Origin: Paraburkholderia caffeinilytica
Lineage (GTDB): Bacteria; Pseudomonadota; Gammaproteobacteria; Burkholderiales; Burkholderiaceae
Length of the DNA: 64,000 bases
Assembly: GCF_003368325.1 (NCBI RefSeq)
Contig: NZ_CP031466.1
Location: forward strand, 434,001-498,000
Direction of reading: 5' to 3'
How positions within the stretch are numbered: position 1 is the stretch's first letter; every line of letters starts with the position of its first letter. The position numbers were made by a program, and so were the translations under genes. Of the stretch, positions 1-8,169 are shown piece by piece. The notes beneath the pieces are model-generated. The model saw only the letters and a list, made by a program, of their open reading frames with translations. It ran no database searches and had not been told where the DNA came from.

Positions 1-612
1 GCGCAGATCCAGTTCGCGCGGCAACGCGAGAATCGGGACGCGCCGCTCAGCGAAGCACTGGCCGGCATGCATAAAAGCAGCCGCAAGCTGACTACCTTGA
101 CCAACAAACTGTTGCTGCTTGCTCAGGCCGAATCCGCTGCGCCCTCCAGTACGCGCGAACGGGTCGATCTGAGCGCATTGATCGCGGGCGTGCTGGAGGA
201 GTTGATCGCATTCGCGCAGTCGCGTGAAATCGATCTGGGCGCCGAACTGGAGGACGGTTTATACGTGACCGGCGACGAAGCACTGACCGCGGCGCTCGTG
301 ACCAATCTCGTCGACAACGCGTTGCGCTATACGCAACCCGGCGGCCGCGTCACGGTGCACACGCAACGCAGTCACGACATGGCGATCGTGCGTGTGATCG
401 ACAACGGGCCGGGTATCAAGGCTGAGGCGAGGGCGCGCGTGTTCGAACGTTTCTATCGCGCGTCGAACCACGCTGACGGAACCGGCCTCGGCCTGCCGAT
501 CGTGCGCGAGATCGCCCGGCGGCAAGGCGGCACGGTTACGCTCGAGCCGGGAGAGGACGGTGTCGGCCTGGTCGCCACCGTCGAGATGCGACTATGGTCG
601 GCGGCGGCCTGA
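1..612 (+). CDS. Sensor histidine kinase, C-terminal part (truncated by window edge)
   Basis: The reading frame is open from the first base, so the gene starts upstream of the window. The visible part is the end of the dimerisation helix region (residues about 1-45 of the fragment) and a complete HATPase_c domain. The N box (NLVDNALRY), the G1 box (VIDNGPGI), an F-box-like RFYR and the G2 box (GTGLGLPIV) are all present, so the ATP-binding part looks intact. The phosphoacceptor His box lies outside the window. This is a QseC/TctE/PmrB-type inner-membrane kinase. The stop codon is 25 bases before the start of the response regulator, so the two are co-transcribed and are almost certainly cognate partners. 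The signal it senses cannot be told from this fragment. Confidence 0.93.
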   Translation, partial: AQIQFARQRENRDAPLSEALAGMHKSSRKLTTLTNKLLLLAQAESAAPSSTRERVDLSALIAGVLEELIAFAQSREIDLGAELEDGLYVTGDEALTAALVTNLVDNALRYTQPGGRVTVHTQRSHDMAIVRVIDNGPGIKAEARARVFERFYRASNHADGTGLGLPIVREIARRQGGTVTLEPGEDGVGLVATVEMRLWSAAA

Positions 613-637
613 TGCGCCGCCAAATCAGGGGAACCCT

Positions 638-1336
638 ATGAAACTGCTGCTCGTTGAAGACGACGCTGACCTCGCGCGCTGGGTGATGAACCTGATGCAG
701 GTCGAGAATTTCGTGGTTGACTGGGCGCAGGACGGCGAACGGGCGGAGACGCTGCTCGGCGTGCAGTGCTACGACGCGGTGCTGCTCGACCTGCGGCTGC
801 CGGGCATCGGCGGCAAGGACGTGCTGGCGCGTCTGCGGCGCAAGCGCGACAACGTGCCGGTGCTGATGCTCACCGCCAACGGCTCGACCGACGACAAAGT
901 GGCCTGTTTCTCGGCCGGCGCCGACGACTACGTCGTCAAACCTTTCGACGCGCGCGAGCTGGTGGCGCGCATCAAGGCGCTGATCCGCCGCCAGGCGGCC
1001 GGCGACAAGGGCCAGTCGATCGACTGCGGCGATCTGCGCTACCTGTTCGATTCGCGTGAATTCGTATTACAAAACGAGCCCTTGCCGTTACGGCGGCGCG
1101 AACACACCATCCTCGAAACGCTGATGCTGAAGCAGGGCAAGACGGTCTCGAAGGCCACGTTGATGGACAAGGTCTTCACGCTCGACGACGAACCCAGCGC
1201 CGATGCCATCGACATTTACATTCACCGCTTGCGCAAGCATCTTGCCGGTTCCAGCGCGAAGATCATGACCTTGCGCGGGCTCGGCTACATTCTGCGCGAA
1301 GAAGTACCGTGCGAAGGGTTTGTCGAGGCGTTGTAG
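638..1336 (+). CDS. OmpR/QseB-family response regulator
   Basis: The protein has 232 residues: an N-terminal receiver domain (about 1-115) and a C-terminal winged-helix DNA-binding domain (about 130-225). Receiver landmarks are the acidic pair D8/D9, the phosphoacceptor D51 in LLDLRLPG, T79 and K101 in VVKPF. The C-terminal part contains the typical SADAIDIYIHRLRKHL recognition region and the LRGLGYIL wing. The ATG at 638 is chosen because it follows AGGGGAAC and begins the canonical MKLLLVEDD. It is the cognate partner of the kinase just upstream and resembles QseB, PmrA and TctD. A tandem TAAGGTT repeat downstream of its own gene (1416-1433) is a likely target, which would place the COG4705 gene under its control. 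The regulon name is not deducible. Confidence 0.95.
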   Translation: MKLLLVEDDADLARWVMNLMQVENFVVDWAQDGERAETLLGVQCYDAVLLDLRLPGIGGKDVLARLRRKRDNVPVLMLTANGSTDDKVACFSAGADDYVVKPFDARELVARIKALIRRQAAGDKGQSIDCGDLRYLFDSREFVLQNEPLPLRRREHTILETLMLKQGKTVSKATLMDKVFTLDDEPSADAIDIYIHRLRKHLAGSSAKIMTLRGLGYILREEVPCEGFVEAL

Positions 1337-1415
1337 CGCATCGGGGCGGTGTTGAATCGCCCGATTGATCATCCATTTGGCTGCCGCGCGCCGGTGGTTG
1401 CATCGGCATCTTCCG

Positions 1416-1433
1416 TAAGGTTTTCCTAAGGTT
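1416..1433 (+). promoter_or_regulatory. Direct repeat TAAGGTT-N4-TAAGGTT, candidate response-regulator box
   Basis: Two perfect 7-base copies of TAAGGTT are separated by TTCC, giving an 11-bp period that puts both half-sites on one DNA face. OmpR-family regulators, notably PmrA/BasR types with TTAAG repeats, bind such direct repeats. The site lies about 65-90 bases before the start of the COG4705 gene and 80 bases after the regulator gene. That this regulator binds here is inference. Confidence 0.5.
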
Positions 1434-1495
1434 CCCCATTGCATTATTCGCCGCATCGAGTTGGCACGGACGCGCCTGCTCATAACGTCGAATTA

Positions 1496-2308
1496 ATGAC
1501 TATTGATGGGAGAACCAGCTTGCTAGCGACCTCGACTTATCGTGTTGCCGAGATGCGCAACAAAGTGCCCGAGGCAACACTTGTCTTCTGGGCGATCAAG
1601 ATCATGGCGACCACGGTCGGCGAAACCGGCGCGGACTATCTGGCCGTGCACGTGGGGCTCGGCACTGCGCTCACCGGCGGGATGATGCTCACGTTGCTGA
1701 TTGCCGCATTGGCCTTGCAGCTTCGCATGCGCAAGTACGTGCCTTGGATTTACTGGCTGACCGTGGTGCTGGTCAGCGTGGTCGGCACGCAGATCACCGA
1801 TGCACTGACGGACAAGCTCGGCATCAGTCTCTATGCCAGCACGATCGCGTTTTCGCTTGCCCTGGCCGTGGTGTTCGCGCTCTGGTATCGCAGTGAGCGG
1901 ACACTGTCGATTCACACCATCTACACGACGCGGCGGGAGATTTTCTACTGGGCCGCTGTGCTGTTCACCTTCGCATTGGGCACTGCGGCCGGCGATCTTG
2001 CGACGGAAGCGTTGGGACTCGGCTTCATGATCGGCGTTGCGGCATTCGGTGCGCTAATCGCATTGGTGTGCGCGATCTACTACGTCGGCGGAAATCCGGT
2101 GCTGACTTTCTGGCTCGCCTACATTCTGACGCGGCCGTTGGGCGCCTCGTTCGGCGATCTGCTTTCGCAGTCGCGCGCGTACGGCGGTGTCGGCCTCGGC
2201 ACGATCAATACGAGCGTGGTCTTTCTGAGCGCTATCGTCGTGCTGGTCATCTTCGCGAGTGCAGTCGAACAGCGGTCCACGCGCGTTATCGCCGCGGGTG
2301 AACCTTGA
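1496..2308 (+). CDS. COG4705 multi-pass membrane protein with four-fold internal repeat
   Basis: This is a polytopic inner-membrane protein of about 270 residues with roughly eight hydrophobic segments. The sequence after [14 protein letters not shown] matches the uncharacterised COG4705 membrane family as I know it. Four internal repeats are visible, each with a G-x4-D core followed by a G-rich turn: [24 protein letters not shown] and GASFGDLL. The repeated membrane Asp hints at ion or metal handling, but no function is established. The start is uncertain. ATG 1496 is reported; TTG 1520 has a better ribosome site (GGGAG, seven bases before) and would shorten the protein by eight residues. 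It lies downstream of a two-component pair and a candidate regulator box. Confidence 0.85.
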   Translation: MTIDGRTSLLATSTYRVAEMRNKVPEATLVFWAIKIMATTVGETGADYLAVHVGLGTALTGGMMLTLLIAALALQLRMRKYVPWIYWLTVVLVSVVGTQITDALTDKLGISLYASTIAFSLALAVVFALWYRSERTLSIHTIYTTRREIFYWAAVLFTFALGTAAGDLATEALGLGFMIGVAAFGALIALVCAIYYVGGNPVLTFWLAYILTRPLGASFGDLLSQSRAYGGVGLGTINTSVVFLSAIVVLVIFASAVEQRSTRVIAAGEP

Positions 2309-2382
2309 GCGCGCGGCGCTCGACAAGCCGTAGACGCAGCCCTTTTTCAATCGTATATCGGATCAAACGGAAGAGAACCATC

Positions 2383-2802
2383 ATGAATCAACGCACGCTC
2401 AACAAAGCAGTCATCGCTTCTTTCATTGCCATCTCGGCCATCAGCTTCGGGCATCGCGAGGCGGGCAGGATCGGTTTTCCGTCGGCCGAGGCAGCCGAGC
2501 CAGTCAAGGCGTCGAAGCTCGGCGATCTTGCGTCGTTCCGCAAGATCGCCGCCGACACCGCGGTACTCGTCGACCAAGGCAATCTCGCGGGCGGCAAGGC
2601 GCGTATCAAGGATCTGGAGCTCGCGTGGGACGACGCCGAGCCTTCGCTGAAGCCTCGAGCCGCAGCCGACTGGCACACCGTCGACAAAGCGATCGACCGT
2701 GCGCTGAGCGCGTTGCGCGCCGGCACGCCGAACTCAGCGGAATGCAAGCAGTCGCTCGCCGATCTACTGGCGGTGATGGATCGAATGAGCGGCAAGGCCT
2801 GA
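2383..2802 (+). CDS. Small exported helical protein, function unknown
   Basis: The product has 139 residues. The N-terminus is charged then hydrophobic ([16 protein letters not shown]), suggesting a signal peptide or membrane anchor with the rest in the periplasm. The mature part (from about residue 45) is helix-rich and acidic, with a LAWDDAE stretch and [13 protein letters not shown], and one Cys near the end. ATG 2383 is chosen because it follows GGAAGAGAACC. It lies 74 bases after the COG4705 gene on the same strand and is probably co-transcribed, so it may be a periplasmic partner of that membrane protein. I do not recognise a family. Confidence 0.75.
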   Translation: MNQRTLNKAVIASFIAISAISFGHREAGRIGFPSAEAAEPVKASKLGDLASFRKIAADTAVLVDQGNLAGGKARIKDLELAWDDAEPSLKPRAAADWHTVDKAIDRALSALRAGTPNSAECKQSLADLLAVMDRMSGKA

Positions 2803-2897
2803 CACGCCGATGGGCGCGAGCGACCACAAAGGCCATTCGTGAAACATCTGTTCGCCTTTGAATCGATACGGTATGCAAAGCAATTTCTACCGTCGAT

Positions 2898-3176
2898 TCA
2901 GCAAGTCGAAAGCGTCTGGTCGCACAAGGGCAGGCGTTCATTCACAAGGTCAAGAACGCCTGTTTTTTTCCAGGTCATATACCGAAGATAACAAGTCTGT
3001 TGCGGCGGAAAAGTCGCCGGCAGCCTGTGCCACTTTTCCTTCGTTTGCTGTACCCAGAGTATCGCGTTCAGGATCTCGCGATCGCTGCGACGAGGTCGCC
3101 CACGACCGGACGGAGTCACGGGAAAAAGACTCTGAACACGCGCCCAATCGGCATCGGTGAGGGGGATCTGAAGCAT
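2898..3176 (-). CDS. Orphan IS5-type transposase N-terminal domain (DUF4096-like), remnant
   Basis: The 92-residue product matches the N-terminal module of IS5-group transposases: DADWARVQSLFP, GRGRPRRSDREILNAILW and a WHRLPATFPPQQTCYLRY region. A full transposase is about 250-280 residues with a DDE catalytic domain. Here the frame ends in a stop straight after the N-terminal module, and no DDE domain, inverted repeats or target duplication were seen around it. ATG 3176 is preceded by AAGGCGG. It is either a decayed insertion-sequence relic or a retained small DNA-binding protein. Confidence 0.7.
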   Translation of the reverse strand: MLQIPLTDADWARVQSLFPVTPSGRGRPRRSDREILNAILWVQQTKEKWHRLPATFPPQQTCYLRYMTWKKTGVLDLVNERLPLCDQTLSTC

Positions 3177-3609
3177 CGGCCGCCTTGAATGACTGTGTGA
3201 GGAATGCGCAGTCGTTACATGCTGCGTTTGGTGCCGATACTAGTAAATCTTTTTTTCTCGGTCAAATTTTATTGTTGCGGTGCGATGCCTCAATTCATCG
3301 CTTGTTGTTTGGCGATCTTATTCGCTATGCATGAAACAGTTTCCAAGTTTGAAACGATCGACTTGTGGTATTCGCGCGTTCAACGTTCTTTGCGATACCC
3401 CGTAACGTCGATGCGGAACGCTACGTAACATTCGCGTTTAACCCACCATCTGGCGATCTGGATTGCGCCTCGATACGTTTGATCGTGTCGCCGTAAGCCC
3501 TTGTCCCATCGGGCTTATCGGATAGCGTCACCGTTAGCGTGTGCAGTGAGCGTGACGCTTGGCACGACATGTGCATGCGTTAGCCGGGTTAAATAATTTC
3601 GCCTACGCC
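3177..3609. other. 433-base gap, AT-rich, no convincing gene
   Basis: This interval between the divergently oriented transposase remnant and the EAL gene has no ORF I trust. The part around 3235-3300 is clearly AT-rich for this genome, with a run of seven T at 3250-3256. A TACGTAAC motif at 3422-3429 recurs in palindromic form after the EAL gene. The promoter of the EAL gene should lie in the right half. Confidence 0.6.
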
Positions 3610-4488
3610 ATGCTATCGCTCGACTATGAAAAGCCTGTATCGCTCGCAACGACGTTCGGCATGCGCAACGCTTGCGCTGAACAGACTGATTGGGACGACT
3701 CGCGCGACGATCCCATGGCGCTGAACGAACTCGAAAGCCGCGTCTGCCAGGGTCTGCGCGCGGGCGAATTTCATCTCGTGTTTCAGGGCACTTATCGCGC
3801 GGCGGGCGGCGCGCTGGTGCGTCTCGAAGCGCAGGCACGATGGACGCATCCCGACTACGGGCTGCTGCTTCCCGGCATTTTCATGATGCCGCTCGAGCAC
3901 CCGCAGGTCGCGCGGGAGATGGCCTTGTTCGTCATCGACGGCGTGTGCCGTGAACTGCGCGACTGCCTCTCGTCGAAGATGACGCTGCTGCCGGTCGCGA
4001 TCACGGTGCCGGCGCGAGTGGCCGTGCTCGAATCGTTTGCCGATGACCTCACGCGCATCGCGCGCTCGTATGGCGTGCCGGGCAATCTGCTTGAAATCGA
4101 AGTGCCCGACAGCGCCGATGCGGCACGTCTGCTGTCTTTGCGGACCTTGACGGCCGGCCTTCGCTTTGCGGGAACCGGTATCTCGATGGGCAAATGGGGC
4201 AATGCCGCATCTTCGCTCGCACTGCTCGGCGCGCTCGATGTGGACACCGTCACGATCGCGCCTGAGCTGATGGCAGCGGTTCCACGCGATCCTCGCGCCT
4301 GCGTGGTGATGTCGGCGTTACTGGATCTGCTTCATGCGCTCGACATACGGGCCGTGGTGAACGGTGTCGAGACCAAAGCACAGTTGCAATGGTTGAGCAC
4401 ATGGCCGCAAACGCTGATGCAAGGCTTTCTGTTCTCGCGCCCGAAGGCCGGGCTGGCCAGCGTGCTCGCACTGCACAGCGAACCGTGA
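3610..4488 (+). CDS. Degenerate EAL-domain protein, probably without phosphodiesterase activity
   Basis: The product is about 292 residues, with an EAL fold over most of its length (about residue 40 to the end). The signature EAL reads EAQ (LEAQARW), so the first Glu is kept. The DDFG metal-binding motif is replaced by GKWG, and the KID motif by TIA. Near the end GVET and QGFLFSRP are conserved. Loss of the Asp pair and the Lys argues against c-di-GMP hydrolysis; such proteins act as c-di-GMP receptors or protein-interaction modules. There is no GGDEF domain and no membrane segment. The start is uncertain: ATG 3610 is reported, ATG 3661 is also possible and neither has a good ribosome site. 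It is convergent with the methyltransferase-like gene. Confidence 0.85.
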   Translation: MLSLDYEKPVSLATTFGMRNACAEQTDWDDSRDDPMALNELESRVCQGLRAGEFHLVFQGTYRAAGGALVRLEAQARWTHPDYGLLLPGIFMMPLEHPQVAREMALFVIDGVCRELRDCLSSKMTLLPVAITVPARVAVLESFADDLTRIARSYGVPGNLLEIEVPDSADAARLLSLRTLTAGLRFAGTGISMGKWGNAASSLALLGALDVDTVTIAPELMAAVPRDPRACVVMSALLDLLHALDIRAVVNGVETKAQLQWLSTWPQTLMQGFLFSRPKAGLASVLALHSEP

Positions 4489-4508
4489 ACGCGGGTGCAA
4501 GACCGGGT

Positions 4509-4532
4509 GCAAGACGTTACGTAACGTTTTGC
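4509..4532. other. 24-bp near-perfect palindrome between convergent genes
   Basis: The central 14 bases ACGTTACGTAACGT (4514-4527) are a perfect palindrome, and it extends to 24 bases with one mismatch pair. It sits 21 bases after the EAL stop and is followed by GC-rich sequence. It could form a stem serving both convergent genes as a terminator, or be a dimeric regulator site. The related motif TACGTAAC occurs at 3422 and 8082. Confidence 0.4.
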
Positions 4533-4709
4533 GCGCCTTGCCCTTGAGGCGAGTCCCCGCTGCGCGCGGAAAAGCGTCCAATCGCGCTATCGTCTGCTTC
4601 TACCGCTAACCGCTTGCCGGTGGTCAAGAAGGCTCATCGCCGTCGTCACGTCATTGAAGAATGGTGCGTCGCAAAAGATGCGTTCGACGCCGTTCGTAGC
4701 ATAAACATC

Positions 4710-5978
4710 TCATTGAAACGCACGTGTGATCCTGGCGAACAGCCCGTTCTTCGCGATCCATTCCGCGTAGGCGCGATAGTCGGGATCGTTCATCAAATGC
4801 CGCTCCTCGGTTTTGGCGCGCATGAAATACAGCAGATTCACGGCCGTCAGCGCGAAGCAGTGCGTGAGCGCGACTTGCCAACCTAACGGTTCGACGAACG
4901 GCACCGAGACCATCCAGAACGAGAGATTCTTCGTGATGTAGGCCGGGTGCTTCGTGAAGCGATACGGGCCCGAGGTGATGATGCCGCGATGGGTCAGGTT
5001 CGAGAACCGCAATCCGAACGCGATCGTGGAAAGCGCATAGCAGAAGACCAGGGCGATGATCGCAGCGCCCCAGACGATTCGGACAATGGGCATGGAGATC
5101 AGCCAGTTGTCCCAGAACATCGAGCCTTCGTAGTGGATGTACTGGCTCGAGATCAGCGACCAGAACGGCTGGTAGCAGATAAGCGCAACCAGCCAGCCGA
5201 GCGTGGTCGGCTCCGCGCTGCGCACGTGGGTATCGAGAATGCGCAGCGTGCACAGATAACCTACCGTGCCGAACATCAGGTCCATCGTGAAGGACAGGTC
5301 GTACATGAATCTGAACGTCGCAAGCGAGAACGGCGCGTTCATGGCGGTCGCAAGCGATGCGCCGATGTGGTTCGCATCGGTGGACAGATAGGTGATCATC
5401 AGCGGCAGGAAGAACGCTTTCACCATCCATCCGGCCAGCATTTCACGCACGGGCTTCCAATTGCCCGGACGCTGCCCGAGGAAGACGAGGCGGCCCCACA
5501 CCATATAGGCATCGTCGACTTCGCGCTGACGCCGGTCCATCCACGCAAAGTAAAACGGCGCGACCGCGATCAGATACGGAGCGAGCGTACGGATCAGAGA
5601 CCAGAAGGGGGTGTAGAACGTGCCGTGATATTCGGGCAACAGCCAGTAGAACAAACCGATGCCGACATACACGGACGCCAGCGCGGCCAGACGCATGCCC
5701 ACACGCGCAATGCTGAGCGGCCGAACCGCCTGGCCGGTCAGTCCGGCGCTTGGGCGCAAATAGACGCGAGCGACAAACAGCTCGTACAGCGCGATCGTGG
5801 CGATGATCGCGAGACAGGCGGCGGTGCTGCGGCGCGCGCCGTCGAGCGCGGTGCTGTCGCGCAGCAGCCAGAGCGTCAGAAGGCCGACGGCGATGCCAAG
5901 CAGACCGACGGAAAACGGCGTCGCCGAACGCGGCCGCTGCTCTTCTACGTGCGCAACGTTATCCAGAGTGGAGTTCAT
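4710..5978 (-). CDS. Isoprenylcysteine carboxyl methyltransferase-like membrane protein
   Basis: This 422-residue protein has about nine or ten hydrophobic segments. The C-terminal third carries the ICMT/phospholipid methyltransferase-like pattern: RGIITSGPYRFTKHPAYITKN, followed after a hydrophobic stretch by RAKTEERHLMNDPDY. In this family that region binds S-adenosylmethionine and the membrane substrate. Bacterial members have mostly unknown substrates, so the reaction is only a SAM-dependent methyl transfer by homology. The N-terminal 250 residues are extra membrane helices beyond the minimal family. ATG 5978 follows GAGGATGAC and is preferred over the upstream frame extension. It is monocistronic as far as visible. 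Confidence 0.85.
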   Translation of the reverse strand: MNSTLDNVAHVEEQRPRSATPFSVGLLGIAVGLLTLWLLRDSTALDGARRSTAACLAIIATIALYELFVARVYLRPSAGLTGQAVRPLSIARVGMRLAALASVYVGIGLFYWLLPEYHGTFYTPFWSLIRTLAPYLIAVAPFYFAWMDRRQREVDDAYMVWGRLVFLGQRPGNWKPVREMLAGWMVKAFFLPLMITYLSTDANHIGASLATAMNAPFSLATFRFMYDLSFTMDLMFGTVGYLCTLRILDTHVRSAEPTTLGWLVALICYQPFWSLISSQYIHYEGSMFWDNWLISMPIVRIVWGAAIIALVFCYALSTIAFGLRFSNLTHRGIITSGPYRFTKHPAYITKNLSFWMVSVPFVEPLGWQVALTHCFALTAVNLLYFMRAKTEERHLMNDPDYRAYAEWIAKNGLFARITRAFQ

Positions 5979-6060
5979 GTCATCCTCGTCGTCATGACAT
6001 AGATAGCGGCCGGGCTTCTGATTTTTTAAGTTCCGGCCGCTGTGCCGAATTGCCGCTTGC

Positions 6061-7899
6061 TTATTTACCGGCGACGCCACCCAGCAATCCGGTGACAAGG
6101 TTCGTCACCGGCGCCAGCGGATTCGTGCCGCTCGAACCGCTTCCCGCACTGCCCGCACTGCCCGCGCTGCCGGTCAGGCCGGTCACGAGGCCGGTGACCG
6201 GCGCGAGCGGCGAGGCCTTGCCGGATGATGCACCCGTCAGCGTCGAAGTGAGCGTCGTGACGAGGCCCGTGACGGGGGCGAGCGGTGAGCTTTGGCCCGC
6301 GGCGCCGCCCAGCGTCGAGGTCAGCGTCGTGACGAGACCCGTGACCGGGGCGAGCGGACCGCCGGCGCTGGACGTACCACCGAGCGAACCCAGGTTGCCG
6401 AGAACTCCGGTGACCGGGGCAAGCGGAGCGCCGGCGCTGGATGTGCCACCGAGCGAGCTCAGGCCGCCGAGAAGTCCGGTGATCGGCGCGAGCGGGTTGC
6501 CCGTGCTACCGGTCCCACCGAGCGAGCCGAGGTTGCCGATCAGGCCGGTCAGCGGCGGGATGCTGAGACCGTCGCCCGATCCGCCCGACCCGCCCGACCC
6601 GCCGGCGATCGGCGCCAACGGGTTGGTCGTCGCGCCGGTCAGCAGTCCGCCCGTGCTCGTGACCGTCTTGCCCAACTGACTCACTACGCCGCCAACGTCC
6701 TTACCCACCTGATCGCCGGTCGCGCCGGACACTTTCTGACCGGCCGAATCGACTCCGTTGCCGATGGTGCTCAGCGAGTTGTTGAGCGGCGAGCCGAGAC
6801 CCGTGGTGTTGCCGACGGTCTGCGTCGTATTCGAGGCCACGAGGGTAATCGGGTTGATGAGCGTGCTCAGTTGGGTCTCGAGCTGTTGAACCGGTGCACT
6901 GGTCAGCGCCGAATTCAATCCCGAGCCCACTTTGATCACGCCGTCACCCACGCCGCCGACAACCGTACCCACGGTCGACGTGACCGGTGCGAGCGGCGCA
7001 AGCGGCCCGGTTCCGAGACTCTTCACTACGCCGCCGACAGCCTTGACGGCCGCGCCTGCATCGGTCACGAGACCCGATGTGGAGGTCAGGGTCGGTCCAG
7101 GCGGATTGGTCGAACTGCCCAGCGTGCCCAGACCTGCGGCCGTGCCGTTGCCGAGCACCTTGACGCCGTTGCCGAGATCGGTGATTGCAGCGCCGAGATT
7201 CGCGGTCGTTGCGCCATTGACGCCGGGGACCGAGGTGCCGGTGATCTTGGAACCCGTATCGGCGACGGTCGTGCCCACGGCAGTGATGAGGTTGCTGCCT
7301 TGCGTGACGATGTTGCCGATAGGCGTGGAGGATGTGCCGGAGGTGCCGGAGCTGCTGGTGCCGGAGCTGCTGGTGCCGGAGCTGCTGGTGCCGGAGCTGC
7401 TGGTGCCGGAGCTGCTGGTGCCGGAGCTGCTGGTGCCGGAGCTGCTGGTGCCGGAGCTGCTGGTGCCGGAGCTGCTGGTGCCGGAGCTGCTGGTGCCGGA
7501 GCTGCTGGTGCCGGAGCTGCTGGTGCCGGAGCTGCTGGTGCCTGAACTGCTGGTGCCTGAACTGCTGGTGCCGGAGCTGCTGGTGCCGGAGCTGCTGGTG
7601 CCTGAACTGCTGGTGCCTGAACTGCTGGTGCCTGAGCTGCTGGTGCCCGAGCTGCTGGTGCCGGAGCTGCTCGTACCTGAACTGCTGGAGCCGCCTGAGC
7701 TACCCGAAGTCCCCGAACTGCCGCCCGACGTCCCCGAAGTGCCGGAACCCGACGTCCCCAAAGCCCCCGACGTTCCGCCGAGTCCGCTCCCGCCAAGCCC
7801 GCTTGTGTGAGTACCGATATTGCTGGATCCGCATCCATAGAGCGCGAGCAGTGCGGATGTCGCAACAGCAATGGCTGTCTGACCGATGATTTTTTGCAT
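6061..7899 (-). CDS. Repeat-rich surface-type lipoprotein with Gly-Thr-Ser tandem repeats
   Basis: The product has 612 residues. A signal peptide ends in a lipobox LYGC, giving a lipidated Cys at residue 23. Residues about 25-70 are Gly/Ser/Thr-rich. Residues about 73-183 are 22 copies of a five-residue GTSSS unit encoded by a 15-bp DNA satellite. The remainder is Gly-rich and contains at least six copies of a 30-40-residue unit built around PLAPVTGLV and a Leu/Gly helix-like stretch. No enzyme domain is visible. The composition is that of an extended stalk or matrix-like envelope protein; automatic annotation often calls such proteins collagen-like, though no true G-x-y collagen tract is present. 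The ribosome site is AGGGGAA-like just before ATG 7899. Confidence 0.9.
   Translation of the reverse strand: MQKIIGQTAIAVATSALLALYGCGSSNIGTHTSGLGGSGLGGTSGALGTSGSGTSGTSGGSSGTSGSSGGSSSSGTSSSGTSSSGTSSSGTSSSGTSSSGTSSSGTSSSGTSSSGTSSSGTSSSGTSSSGTSSSGTSSSGTSSSGTSSSGTSSSGTSSSGTSSSGTSSSGTSSSGTSSSGTSSSGTSGTSSTPIGNIVTQGSNLITAVGTTVADTGSKITGTSVPGVNGATTANLGAAITDLGNGVKVLGNGTAAGLGTLGSSTNPPGPTLTSTSGLVTDAGAAVKAVGGVVKSLGTGPLAPLAPVTSTVGTVVGGVGDGVIKVGSGLNSALTSAPVQQLETQLSTLINPITLVASNTTQTVGNTTGLGSPLNNSLSTIGNGVDSAGQKVSGATGDQVGKDVGGVVSQLGKTVTSTGGLLTGATTNPLAPIAGGSGGSGGSGDGLSIPPLTGLIGNLGSLGGTGSTGNPLAPITGLLGGLSSLGGTSSAGAPLAPVTGVLGNLGSLGGTSSAGGPLAPVTGLVTTLTSTLGGAAGQSSPLAPVTGLVTTLTSTLTGASSGKASPLAPVTGLVTGLTGSAGSAGSAGSGSSGTNPLAPVTNLVTGLLGGVAGK
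7351..7680. repeat. 15-bp satellite, 22 tandem units, in frame
   Basis: The plus-strand unit is GCTGCTGGTGCCGGA. Twenty-two units run without a gap over 330 bases, with sporadic synonymous changes (CCGGA to CCTGA or CCCGA) mostly near the right end. On the coding (minus) strand each unit reads as five residues of the lipoprotein. Because the unit is a multiple of three, slippage would change protein length but not frame. Confidence 0.97.
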
Positions 7900-8169
7900 G
7901 ATTTCCCCGTTGAACCACGATTGGCGGTGGGCAACACTGCAAGTTGCAAGCCAAACGCGGGTTACGGCTTCATTTCAGCAATTCATCGAATATGTAGTTG
8001 ATAAAATATTGATATGAAGAATTTATCGCGACAAAAACACGCCGCCGCTTAAAGCGGCCACACCGTGTTCCACATGCATGCTACGTAACGTGTCCGGCGG
8101 GCGTAACGGCGCGGAGCCGCCGTCGGACTGCGCAGCGGCGCCCTTCTCACCGGCGCCTCATACCGTCAA
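7900..8169. other. Intergenic region between two minus-strand genes
   Basis: It holds an AT-rich stretch at about 7985-8035 that probably includes the lipoprotein promoter (minus strand), a short inverted repeat GCCGCTT-A-AAGCGGC at 8044-8058, and a TACGTAAC motif at 8082-8089. No ORF is credible. Confidence 0.5.

Noticed and set aside
3204..3428. 74-residue ORF with hydrophobic stretch
   Set aside because: Lies in an AT-rich gap with no ribosome site and no protein-like codon pattern; treated as noncoding.
6292..7545. Long plus-strand ORFs (417 and 292 residues) opposite the lipoprotein, including 6932-7810
   Set aside because: They are antisense shadows of the 15-bp satellite and GC-rich repeats; no ribosome site or domain, and the minus-strand frame has a signal peptide and lipobox.
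7351..7680. Possible CRISPR array
   Set aside because: Units are contiguous 15-mers without spacers, lie inside a coding frame, and no cas gene is present.
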